A stretch of 64,000 nt of DNA from Rhynchopus euleeides (lineage: Eukaryota > Euglenozoa > Diplonemea > Diplonemida > Diplonemidae). Each line of letters starts with the position of its first letter. Positions within the stretch are counted from its first letter, which is position 1. The notes beneath the pieces are model-generated. The model worked only from the letters and a program-made list of their open reading frames with translations, was not told the origin of the DNA and ran no database searches. Below, piece by piece: positions 10,975 to 20,879 of the stretch. A program made the translations under genes and the position numbers. The stretch is from the NCBI GenBank assembly GCA_963210315.1, contig OY723292.1, positions 1,302,001 to 1,366,000 on the forward strand, in the 5' to 3' direction.

Positions 10975-13900
10975 ATGGCAGGGCAGAGCCGGAGCCAAAC
11001 GGTTGGCAAGAGCACCTATTACACCCACGATGGGAAGACCTGGGTCCTGCAGGGGAAGTCTGTTGAGGATGCGGAGCACTGCTGGAGGATGAAGATCAAC
11101 AAGGCGAATCAGCAGCTGTTCTTTATAAACGCGGCTGACCCTGCGCGGAAGTCGTGGGAGCTGCCAGATGTCGTTGCGGAGGAGGAGGAAGCGCAGCAGC
11201 AGCAGCAGCAGCGGCAACAGGATGACCACCCCTCCACCCAGGGCACCTCCCCGTCGCCCGAGACAGCACCCCCGTCTGCTGCCGGAGGCGCTGTGGCCCC
11301 GCCACCACCACGCCTGCATCTGTCCTGCCCTGTGAAGCCCGAAGCGGAGGGTTTCTACGAGCTGTCGCACGACCTCCACAGCGGGAGACCCCTGTGGCAG
11401 GATGCGACAGGGAATGTCGTGTATGCCAGCCCCACGGGGCACTGGCTTGTCGGTACCCGCGAGTCTCTCGCAAGCAGCGCCGGGTGGGTCATGGCTTGCG
11501 AAGCTTCGACCACCACACTGCCCCACGGTGTGGCGCAGTGGGCCCACTTCGCCTCCGGCAGGTGGATCCCCGACCCCTCCATCAGGGTGGTGGCGGGGGG
11601 TGGCAGCGGTCTGGATGCTGATGACTCACCCGAGACGCTGCAGTCGGGCCGGACGGAGTATTACCTTGAGAATGGGTATTGGGTTGCGCCTGGGAAGACA
11701 CTGGAGGACAAGGCCTTCACCTGGAAGATGCGCGACGAGAGGGACGGCTCCCGCAGCTTCGTCAACCCGTGGACCCGGGTGCGGGTGGAGGAGCTGCCGG
11801 ACATCGTCGGCGAGGAGGCGGCAGCCGCAGCGGCAGAGGCAGCGCCTGCCTCCGACCCCCCCCCAGCCCCCCCTGCTGCCCCTGCGGGGGCAGGGGGTGG
11901 TGGCGGTGGCATGATGGCTGAGGTGGCGCACCACACGGCGCTGCTGGGGCTGATCGACGAGAAGGAGCGTGCCTACCGGCAGAGGGAGGCGGTGCTGGCC
12001 AGCGGTGCTGCGGCTGGCGTGCCGCCGGAGGCGGCGGCGGCTGCGGCGCAGCCGCGCAGCGCTGTGGAGCAGCTGGCGTCGCTCGACACGCAGATCCAGG
12101 AGGAGCGTGCCAAGCTGCTGCGGCACGCAGGCACGGAGGTGGGTGCAGTCGGGGCGGCGCTGCAGCGGGAGAGCGCTGGCGAGCGCGATGCGGGCATCAC
12201 GTCGCTGGCGCGGATGCAGCAGAGCCTGCAGGAGCAGGAGAGGGAGCTGAAGACGAGGGCGCAGTCCCTGGAGAGTGCGGCGCGGCAGCAGGCGGAGGCG
12301 GTGGCGGCGCGGATCGGGCGTGGCATGCAGGAGGAGATGGCGCAGCACGCGGCACAGCAGAGCGCCAAGGCGGGTATCCTGACGTCGTACGCATCGAAGC
12401 TGGACCAGCAGCAGAAGGACTTCGACAGCCAGGCGGCGGCAGCCATGCAGGACCACCAGCGGTACCTCACGCAGCGTGCCTTGGAGCTCGAGCAGGAGCA
12501 TGACGCTGAGACAAAGAAGCTGCAGGACGCAGCACGCCACCTGGAGCGCCTGGCGAGGGAGAAGGAGGCGAAGGCTGAGGCGCTGCAGGCCATCACAGAG
12601 GAGCAGGTGCAGTATGTCCCGTGGGTGGGTGGGTGGGTGGGTGGGTGGGGTGTTTTGGGGGCCTTTCCGGGCTTCTCTCTCTCTGCGCGAGAGAGTGTGT
12701 GGCAGTGGAGGTAGGTCTCGGAGTTCGCTCAGGACGACGAAGTCTACGAAAAGTACAACATCACCCACCTGAGTGTGTGCACCACCCCACCGCCACACCG
12801 CCACACCCACAGGATACAAGAGAGGGGGCGGCGGCTGGCAGAGTCTGCCGAGGCAGGCCATCCTACCTCGGAGAGCCTTGCCGAGCACGAGCTGCTGCTG
12901 GAGAAGCGTCGTCTGCAGGATGAGGTGAACGACTTCTATATGCAGACGTCGGCAGCGCTGGCAGCGGCCCGGAGAGGCCTGGAGGAGAAGGCGGTATGGC
13001 TGCTGCTGCACTGCGTGTGTTGTGTGTGCATCGTGACGCCCTGCAAAGTTGTTTTGGAAAAACCCCGGCGCGCCGCTCACCACCGCCCCGCCCCCCCCCC
13101 ACAGATGCGCCCCGGTGAGGCGACAGATTCGTTCGTCACGCCGCATTCGCATATCGATGCAACCCGGACCAGCTCTCCTGACGAGTCGATGTATTCGATG
13201 CCCACTGCGGATACACGCGACGACCGGTCCCACCACAACCACAACCGCAGCCAGGTCCAGCAGCATCCGCAACAGCAACAGCAACAGCAACATCTTCAGG
13301 CCGCGTCATGGCATCACCACCAGCCGCTGCACCGGACGCACTCTGTCAACACACCTTCGGTGCGGACTGCTATCAGCAGGTCTGGGTCGTCGGAGCTGCA
13401 GAGGGGAAGCGCGGCTGTGGCACCGCACAGTGCCTCCGTGGTGCCGCAAGGCATCCCGGCAGTGCAGGCAGTGCAGGCGGTGCCGCACGCTGCATGGGAG
13501 GAGGTGGCCCACCTGCGCCACGCGCTGGAGGAGGAACGGCGGAGGTACGAAACGCTTGCTGCCGAGCAGGCAGCTTCGGTGTCGCAGCGCGAGCTGGTGC
13601 AGAGCGAGATGCAGGAGTTCATGCAGGCGAAGGAGAAGGCGCTGCAGGCGCTGGAGCAGCAGAAGGAGGACCTGCAGCAGGGGTACCAGGAGAGAGAGGT
13701 GTGCTGCTTGCCCCATGTTTGTTGCTGTTCGCTTCACGCCGCGCCTGTGGGCATGCCCATTCGTGCCTTCCCCTGTCGTCTCTGCTGTCAGTTCTTCACA
13801 CTCGAAGCAGTGATCGCTTCGAGAGTTTGCATTTTAGGATTATTCAAGACACACCGTTTCTTGCAACCCGCGTCCGATCCAGGTGTGCTGCCCACCACAT

Positions 13901-15239
13901 CGCACCCACCCCCAATGCACACAGGCCGCAAGGGAAGAGAGGCTGGCGGCGATGCAGGAGGACCTCCAGGCACGCATGGCCCAGCAGGTGCAGAGCGTGA
14001 AGGACGACCTGATGCACAGCTTTAAGTATGACCACATGCCCCACCGGCCCATCCAACAACACCCCAAACAGGGAGACCAACACTGCTGCCAGCAGTGCTG
14101 CGGTGGAGGAGCTGCAGCGCGTGGTCTCACTGAAGGATGAGGCTATCGAGGGGATGGAGCGGCGTGTGGCGGACCTGCGGGTGGAGCATGAGGCAGAGAA
14201 GGCGGCGATTCTGAAGCTTGCCAACTCGGATGTGGTGACGGTCCGCCAGCAGATGGAGCGGCTGAAGGAGCAGCTCGTTGCGGCATCTGCTCACAGCGAG
14301 TCCAGCACACGGCACCTCGCGGAGATCGAGAGGCTGCATGCGAAGAACGACGAGCTGCGGAAGGAGATCCTCAAGCTGCGCATGGCGCTCTCCGAGCAGC
14401 ACGACCTCCACAACAAACACCTCGACGAGAGCAACGGGGCTGCACGGCGGGAGGGTGCCCGCCTCCGCGAAGAGCTGCGCAACGTGAAGGAGACTGTCAA
14501 GCGGGACCACAGGCGTGAGGTGGAGGACCTGAAGGAGACACACCGCATCGAGCGGGAGGCCCTCCTTGCCGACCACAAGCGCGACAAGGAGGCGTCGCAG
14601 GAGCTGCATCTGGAGAAGAAGCATGCGCATGCCGAGGTGGTGGCGGCGCTGCGCGGCGAGATGGGCGCGATGAAGGAGCGGCACGCGCAGGAGCTACAGG
14701 CGGTGAAGGAGCAGACGCAGCAAGAGGTGGCTGACCTGCAGCAGGAGGTGGAGGAGGGCAGGAAGCAGAACCGCGTGCTGCAGGATAACTACGACGCCTA
14801 CAAGAGGGCGAATAAGGCGATGAAGGCGGCGCAGAGCATCGAGCGCTCCCGCAGCGCGCAGAGCGAAGCATCGATGGCATCCGCAGCGGATGCGGCTGCC
14901 CAGGCGAAGCACCACCTGTCTGTGGTGCTGGAGGACGAGCTGAAGAAGTTGCAGACGGACTTCGTCGAGCCGTCTGCGGATGTGCAGTCACGGTTGAAGC
15001 GCTTCCGGGAGAGATCCGCGTCGCGTTCGCATTCAAGCGACGTGCAAACAACCCTGTACAGCGACCCACCGCCTCCATCATACTACCCGAGATCTCTGTC
15101 GCCGTCACCATCCCCGTTTGGGCAAAGCACACAGTCGCCCATGTCACATGCATCCCGCCCCGATGACATTAAACGTCTGAAGTATCTCAAGGAGCAGATG
15201 AAGATGCGGCTCAGTGCAGAGCAGGCAAGCCCTGCATGA
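10975..15239 (+). CDS. WW-like modules plus long coiled coil, five exons
   Basis: Exons: 10975-12611, 12813-12993, 13105-13698, 13925-14025, 14093-15239. All junctions keep phase (CA|G, 0, 0, AA|C), giving about 1,219 residues. The donor of intron 1 is GTATGTCC, as in the CSD genes. The last acceptor is a NAGNAG site (14093 or 14096). The start is the ATG after a pyrimidine tract. Domains: a WW-like module (YYTHDGKTWVLQG... ending SWELPD, about residues 18-65), a middle aromatic segment, and a second such module (YYLENGYWVAPGK...VEELPD). Then comes an Ala/Pro/Gly linker and several hundred residues of heptad-rich E/Q/R/L coiled coil, interrupted by a His/Gln-rich stretch (exon 3). The tail is Ser/Pro-rich and ends QASPA. 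It is probably a cytoskeletal, centrosomal or scaffold protein (inference); no catalytic motif is seen. Confidence 0.8.
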
Positions 15240-15780
15240 AGAGGGTGTAGTCCTGCATTGTGTGGTGTGGGGGTGTTGTGGGTGCAGGGTTGGGGGGGGG
15301 GGGGGGGGCTGCAGCAGAATCCTGCAGCAGCAACCGAGGCTTGTTCGTTGCGGGTACCGCGGGGTGGTCTGCCTTGTGCAGGTCTGCGATAGATAGATGT
15401 TTGTGTTTGATCCTGTAATGTGTACACAGCCTGGCGGCGTATTCATTTATCTGTTATCTGTTGTTTCTCTGCCCCGTAGACTCCCGCATGGCCTGTGGCA
15501 TGCGTACCTCATTCCAGTCATGTGTGTCGCACCAGGTCACGCCACAGGCAGGAGGCTGAGTTGGTTGTGTGCGACCCAACCCTGCCGACTGGCCAGGGGG
15601 TGAGGGAGAGTGTTGGGTTGCAGAGGCTTGCAGCGATAGTGTCGTGCTGTGTGGGACATGGCGTGTCGCACTGAGCAGCCCTCCCGTCCCACCTGTGTTT
15701 GGTGCCGCCCTGCGTTGCTGCCACGTGCCAGTGCACACCACATACACATGACACACAGGCAAGCGGCACGTGGGTAAACA
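15240..15780. other. Intergenic stretch before WD40 gene A
   Basis: No gene supported. It holds a poly(G) run at 15293-15308. From 15615 it is part of the 2,226-bp tandem duplication. A GACACACAG acceptor-like site lies about 20 bases before the ATG. Confidence 0.5.
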
Positions 15781-17840
15781 ATGGGGGCAGGAAACGACAC
15801 CTTCCCGCAGGCGACTGCACCGCCGCTCGGGAAGTGCATGGGGTGTGGCAGTGATGCGTCGTCAGTGTGCCACGTCTGCAGGGACAACGGTGTGACGGGG
15901 TGCTTCTGCGGTGACGCGTGTTTTGCAGCAGCGCATCCCATCAACGCGATTGCAGAGGCACACCGCCCCAGGTTCCACCCGATCTCGGAAGAGCACATGC
16001 TGGAGGTGTGTGGGGTTCACAACCAGCGTGCGGACATGGTGTGCATGCATGAGGGGTGTGCGTCTCAGCTGATGTGCTCCTTGTGTGTGTCGTTGGATGC
16101 ACACGAAGGCCACATCATCAAACACGTTAACAAGGCGTTCCACCCGACGAAGAGGGCGGTGCGTGCACAGCTCGACACCGTGCAGGCACAGCTTGCGGAG
16201 GCACACAGGAGTTGTGTACGTGCGATGGCGACGCCGGATCATCTTGCTTCCAACTTCGACACGGAGCAGGCGGCGGTGCAGTTGCACTTCGACACGGCGG
16301 TGCTTGCACACAAGGAGGGCGACCAGCGGTGCGATGTTGCGGATGAGGAGGAGGAACTGCGTGGGAGGTTGTACCTGCACGAGGCACGTGTGCGCAAGAA
16401 GCAGCTGCGTGCAAACATTCAACTGCAACAGGAGGAGCGCCTCGTGAGGCAGGGCATCGCCGCCACACACGAGCTGCTGCACGATAAGTACCTTCGTCTG
16501 TTCCGTACACGTGAACACATCATCCTGTGCGAACACTACATCAAACAGCTGACTCCAGTGGTGCCACTGCTGGAGGCGGCACTCGCCCTGCCTGAGAAGA
16601 TGCCACGCACGCTGCAGCATCGCAGTGCACGGCTGAGCGCCCTGTGCACTGCGGAGGCGGTCCCTCCTGAGTCCTGCGTCAATCTTGATGTCCCATCCGT
16701 CCGCATGCTGGTGAAGGCTCCTGCTGAGTACGGCTCTGGGCGATTTGTTCCGAACAGCGTGGGACTGTCACCTTGTGGGAGGCTGTGCTGTGTCGGCACT
16801 TTACGTGGCGAGGTGTTCGTGTACGACACGACCACTGCAGCGGAGTTGGTGATGTTGAAGCATGGTGACTGTGGTGATGATGACGATGGAGGATGTTTCC
16901 ACTACAGCGTTGCGTTCTCGAGATGTGGGAAGTGGCTTGCCACTGCTTCACAGGACGAGACAGTTGCTGTGTTCTGCACAGCGACGTGGCAACGCGTCCA
17001 CACGCTGCAAGGCCACACTGGCGAAGTATGTGCAGCAGCGTGGACACACACAGGTCGTCTGGTGACAGGGTCGATAGACCAGTCACTGCGTGTGTGGGAT
17101 GTTGTGCAGGGTGTGTGTACCGATGAACTGAAAGAAGTTGCGTCTCCCTTGTTCTTCACCATCGCAGTGTCACGCACAAGCATCTTCGCCACAGCACCCG
17201 ACCTGAAGACGATACACGAGTGGGACGTCAACACCCTGCAGCACACACACAGCCTCGTGGGTCATACCGAGTACGTGCCTCAAGTTACCCTCACCACGGA
17301 CGAGACACAGCTGGTGTCGTGTTCCGACAGTTCCGTGAAGGTGTGGTGCACGACCACTCGCACCTGCCTGCTGACGATGGGGTATGGACTGGGCCGGAAG
17401 CCTCCCAAGAGGGCACGCCCGTCCTCCGATTTCTTTTCTCGGGTGGCGGTGTCAAAGCAAGGTGACGTGGTGGCGGTTGTGAGCGACACGACGGTGCATC
17501 TTCTGAAGCTCAGCACAGGGGAGTGTGTGGGCACACTGCCTGTGTCGGATTGTTATGCTGTCGCACTGAGCACCTGTGGCAGGTGGGTCTTCGTGGGTGA
17601 GGAGCAGTATGTGCAGGTGACTGCTGTCCCCACATGGGACGATGTGGACAGCAGTTCCTGTTGCAGCAGTGGAACAGGCTAGTGCAGAACACCCGCTGCG
17701 GGGGTGACCCGTGACAAGCGGATGATGTACACCGGGTCAACAAGCGAACTTTACTCTGGGGTTCTTCGCCCCCACCACTTTTTCGGCATGGTTCTTCGTC
17801 GAGAGCCGAGAGTTCCGCGATTTCCTCCTTGACCTAGGAC
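15615..17840 (+). repeat. Tandem duplication unit 1 (gene A with flanks)
   Basis: This 2,226-bp segment recurs at 18053-20278 with the same length. It covers about 165 bp upstream, the WD40 gene, and about 158 bp downstream ending CCTTGACCTAGGAC. Confidence 0.85.
15781..17682 (+). CDS. B-box / coiled-coil / WD40 protein, copy A
   Basis: Single-exon gene of 633 residues. N-terminal Cys pairs at 19/22, 30/33 and 43/47 form a MYND- or ring-like zinc site. They are followed by a B-box type 2 pattern: C77-x2-H80-x7-C88, C93, C99-x2-C102, H108-x2-H111. Residues 125-290 are helical and charged (E/R/Q-rich) and probably coiled coil. From about 325 to the end there are WD40-like repeats with VFVYD, LRVWD and VKVWC ends and GHTGEV / GHTEYV turns. 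This layout recalls TRIM-type RBCC proteins carrying a beta-propeller. A ubiquitin-ligase or scaffold role is possible, but no canonical RING is visible, so E3 activity is uncertain. The start is shared by copies A, B and C. Confidence 0.88.
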   Translation: MGAGNDTFPQATAPPLGKCMGCGSDASSVCHVCRDNGVTGCFCGDACFAAAHPINAIAEAHRPRFHPISEEHMLEVCGVHNQRADMVCMHEGCASQLMCSLCVSLDAHEGHIIKHVNKAFHPTKRAVRAQLDTVQAQLAEAHRSCVRAMATPDHLASNFDTEQAAVQLHFDTAVLAHKEGDQRCDVADEEEELRGRLYLHEARVRKKQLRANIQLQQEERLVRQGIAATHELLHDKYLRLFRTREHIILCEHYIKQLTPVVPLLEAALALPEKMPRTLQHRSARLSALCTAEAVPPESCVNLDVPSVRMLVKAPAEYGSGRFVPNSVGLSPCGRLCCVGTLRGEVFVYDTTTAAELVMLKHGDCGDDDDGGCFHYSVAFSRCGKWLATASQDETVAVFCTATWQRVHTLQGHTGEVCAAAWTHTGRLVTGSIDQSLRVWDVVQGVCTDELKEVASPLFFTIAVSRTSIFATAPDLKTIHEWDVNTLQHTHSLVGHTEYVPQVTLTTDETQLVSCSDSSVKVWCTTTRTCLLTMGYGLGRKPPKRARPSSDFFSRVAVSKQGDVVAVVSDTTVHLLKLSTGECVGTLPVSDCYAVALSTCGRWVFVGEEQYVQVTAVPTWDDVDSSSCCSSGTG

Positions 17841-18218
17841 AGCATAGATGAAATACGACAGATAGGAGGAAAGGACACTAACACTCACTGGTTTTAGCAC
17901 CTTTGCAGCACAAAGCCCTCCGGGCCTCATGTTTGTCCCGCGAAGCACCGCTCGGTCTCCGCCAGGTTCTGTGTGTGGACGTCAGCACCCTCACACATAC
18001 GCACACCCTGGATAGCTCTCTGCGAGACGACTTTCCGCCAGAGAAAGGTCGTGGGTTGCAGAGGCTTGCAGCGATAGTGTCGTGCTGTGTGGGACATGGC
18101 GTGTCGCACTGAGCAGCCCTCCCGTCCCACCTGTGTTTGGTGCCGCCCTGCGTTGCTGCCACGTGCCAGTGCACACCACATACACATGACACACAGGCAA
18201 GCGGCAGGTGGGTAAACA
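17683..18218. other. Spacer between WD40 copies A and B
   Basis: Contains the downstream end of duplication unit 1 (to 17840), a unique 212-bp stretch, and the upstream part of unit 2. At about 17970-18015 is a short fragment encoding VSTLTHTHTLD, matching the WD40 pseudogene at 24690-24718. Confidence 0.6.
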
Positions 18219-20278
18219 ATGGGGGCAGGAAACGACACCTTCCCGCAGGCAACTGCACCGCCGCTCGGGAAGTGTATGGGGTGCGGCAGTGATGCGTCGT
18301 CAGTGTGCCACGTCTGCAGGGACAACGGTGTGACGGGGTGCTTCTGCGGTGACGCGTGTTTTGCAGCAGCGCATCCCCTCAACGCGATTGCAGAGGCACA
18401 CCGCCCCAGGTTCCACCCGATCACGGAAGAGCACATGCTGGAAGTGTGTGGGGTTCACGACCAGCGTGCGGACCTGGTGTGCATGCATGAGGGGTGTGCG
18501 TCTCAGCTCCTGTGCATGCGGTGTGTGTCGTTGGATGCACACGAAGGCCACATCATCAAGCACGTCGACGATGCGTTCCACCCGACGAAGAGGGCGGTGC
18601 GTGCACAGCTCGACACCGTGCAGGCACAGTTGGCGGAGGCACACGGGAGTTGTGCACGTGCGGTGGCGACGCCGGATCACCTTACTGACAACTTCGACAC
18701 GGAGCAGGCGGCGGTGCAGGTGCACTTTGACACGGCGGTGCTTGCACACAAGGAGGGCGACCAGCGGTGCGATGTTGCGGATGAGGAGGAGGAACTGCGT
18801 GGGAGGTTGTACCTGCACGAGGCACGTGTGCGCAAGAAGCAGCTGCGTGCAAACATTCAACTGCAACAGGAGGAGCGCCTCGTGAGGCAGGGCATCGCCG
18901 CCACACACGAGCTGCTGCACGATAAGTACCTTCGTCTGTTCCGTACACGTGAACACATCATCCTGTGCGAACACTACATCAAACAGCTGACTCCAGTGGT
19001 GCCACTGCTGGAGGCGGCACTCGCCCTGCCTGAGAAGATGCCACGCACGCTGCAGCATCGCAGTGCACGGCTGAGCGCCCTGTGCACTGCGGAGGCGGTC
19101 CCTCCTGAGTCCCGCGTCAGTCTTGATGTCCCATCCGTCCGCATGCTGGTGAAGGCTCCTGCTGAGTACGGCTCTGGGCGATTTGTTCCGAACAGCGTGG
19201 GACTGTCACCCTGTGGGAGGCTGTGCTGTCTTGGCACTTTAAGTGGTGATGTGTTCGTGTACGACACGACCACTGCAGCGGAGGTGGTGATGTTGAAGCA
19301 TGGTGACTGTGGTGATGGTGACGATGGAGGATGCTTCCACAACTGCGTTGCGTTCTCAAGATGTGGGAAGTGGCTTGCCTCTGCTTCAGAGGACAAGACA
19401 GTTGCTGTGTTCTGCAGAGCAACGTGGGAACGCACTCATCTACTGGAAGGCCACACTGGCGAAGTATGTGCAGCCGCATGGACACACACAGGTCGTCTGG
19501 TGACAGGGTGCCAAGACCAGTCACTGCGTGTGTGGGATGTTGTGCAGGGTGTGTGTACCCATGAACTGAAAGAAGTTGCGTCTCCCAGGTTTTTCAGCAT
19601 CGCAGTGTCACGCACAAGCATCTTCGCCACAGCACCCGACCTGAAGACGATACACGAGTGGGGCGTCAACACCCTGCAGCGCACACACAGCCTCGTGGGT
19701 CATACCGAGTACGTGCCTCAATTTACCCTCACCACGGACGAGACACAGCTGGTGTCGTGTTCGCACGACGAATCCGTGAAGGTGTGGTGCACGACCACAC
19801 GCACCTGCCTGCTGACGATGGGGTATGGACTGGGCCGGAAGCCTCCCAAGAGGGCACGCCTGTTCTCCGATTTATTTTTTCGGGTGGCGGTGTCAAAGCA
19901 GGGCGATGTGGTGGCGGTGGTTAGCTACACGAAGGTACACCTTCTGAAGCTCAGCACAGGGGAGCGTGTGGGCGCACTGCCTGTGTCGGAGTGTTATGCT
20001 GTCGCACTGAGCACCTGTGGCAGGTGGGTCTTCGTGGGCGAGGAGGCGTTTCGGGTGACTGCTGTCCCCACATGGGACGATGTGGACAGCAGTTCCTGTT
20101 GCAGCAGTGGAACAGGCTAGTGCAGAACACCCGCTACGGGGGTGACCCGTGACAAGCGGATGACGTACACCGGGTCAACAAGCGAGCTTCACTCTGGGGT
20201 TCTTCGCCCCCACCACTTTTTCGGCATGGTTCTTCGTCGAGAGCCGAGAGTTCGGCGACTTCCTCCTTGACCTAGGAC
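18053..20278 (+). repeat. Tandem duplication unit 2 (gene B with flanks)
   Basis: Equal in length (2,226 bp) and highly similar to 15615-17840. Most differences fall in the WD40 half of the coding region. Confidence 0.85.
18219..20120 (+). CDS. B-box / coiled-coil / WD40 protein, copy B
   Basis: 633 residues, one exon, same start and stop context as copy A. The zinc-binding N-terminus and B-box are conserved with small changes (LLCMRCVSLD instead of LMCSLCVSLD). The coiled coil is nearly unchanged between A and B. Substitutions are concentrated in the propeller: TFSGDVFVYD-type blade edges, ASEDKTVAVF, CRATWERTHLLEGH, SHDESVKVWC and EEAFRVTAVP. All remain conservative for WD40 structure, so the copy looks functional. 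Diversified propeller loops over a constant N-terminus suggest different binding partners (inference). Confidence 0.88.
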   Translation: MGAGNDTFPQATAPPLGKCMGCGSDASSVCHVCRDNGVTGCFCGDACFAAAHPLNAIAEAHRPRFHPITEEHMLEVCGVHDQRADLVCMHEGCASQLLCMRCVSLDAHEGHIIKHVDDAFHPTKRAVRAQLDTVQAQLAEAHGSCARAVATPDHLTDNFDTEQAAVQVHFDTAVLAHKEGDQRCDVADEEEELRGRLYLHEARVRKKQLRANIQLQQEERLVRQGIAATHELLHDKYLRLFRTREHIILCEHYIKQLTPVVPLLEAALALPEKMPRTLQHRSARLSALCTAEAVPPESRVSLDVPSVRMLVKAPAEYGSGRFVPNSVGLSPCGRLCCLGTLSGDVFVYDTTTAAEVVMLKHGDCGDGDDGGCFHNCVAFSRCGKWLASASEDKTVAVFCRATWERTHLLEGHTGEVCAAAWTHTGRLVTGCQDQSLRVWDVVQGVCTHELKEVASPRFFSIAVSRTSIFATAPDLKTIHEWGVNTLQRTHSLVGHTEYVPQFTLTTDETQLVSCSHDESVKVWCTTTRTCLLTMGYGLGRKPPKRARLFSDLFFRVAVSKQGDVVAVVSYTKVHLLKLSTGERVGALPVSECYAVALSTCGRWVFVGEEAFRVTAVPTWDDVDSSSCCSSGTG

Positions 20279-20879
20279 TGTGTTTCGGCGGATGCCCCAC
20301 TCGGGTTAGAGTGTGGGGCCCAACTCAGTGCCACTCCGAGGAGGGCACGGATCATATCGAGCGTGGTGCGTGTTGCAGCAGTACTCCAGTGATTTCGAAG
20401 CGCAGTGGCATCGGTCCCCCCGCATCGGTTCATGCGATGGGTCGACCTGAGTGTTCCGTTCCGAAAGCAGTGACAGGTCGTGAGGCGGGGGCTTGGGGGG
20501 TTGGGGGGTTGGGTGGGGGGTCGGCAGGTGATGGGGGCACCGGCACCCATGAGAGGAAGGGGTGCGTGTTTGCAACATGTCTCCTTCCCCCGATACCCCG
20601 CCGCATGCAGGCCAGCATCTCCCTCACCCCGCCCCCCTCCCCTCACTCAAAGCCCTTCCGAGCAGAGTGAACAGAACACGGGGCGTCTTGCAGAGGCAGT
20701 GACAAGTCAGAGCATCCCGTTTGATCGGAGGCCCCACACCCCTTCCTCTCATGGGTGCCGGTGCCCCCATCACCTGCCCCATCTCTTGTTGGAAGGAACA
20801 CGCATCCCAGAGTCTTGCGTGAGGTTTTGGCCAGCACACACAACCCCCCACTCAGGCCAAGATTAGCTTCTATACAACG
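20121..20879. other. Intergenic stretch before the oxidase gene
   Basis: No gene supported. It holds the end of duplication unit 2, a G-rich run at 20485-20525, a 42-bp inverted repeat pair (20523-20564 and 20737-20778), and from about 20693 sequence that is duplicated at 23541. Confidence 0.6.
20523..20778. repeat. 42-bp perfect inverted repeat with 172-bp spacer
   Basis: Left arm 20523-20564 begins GGCAGGTGATGGGGGCACCG; its exact reverse complement is 20737-20778. It lies about 100 bp before the oxidase ATG, so a transcript could fold here. The right arm is also present in the 23541 duplication; the left arm is not. Confidence 0.9.

Noticed and set aside
11626..13293. 555-residue minus-strand frame opposite the coiled-coil gene
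   Set aside because: Leu/Arg-rich antisense of a GC-rich coiled coil and it runs across two introns of the real gene.
15862..19058. Two 252-residue minus-strand frames opposite WD40 genes A and B
   Set aside because: Identical position in duplicated genes; antisense shadows.
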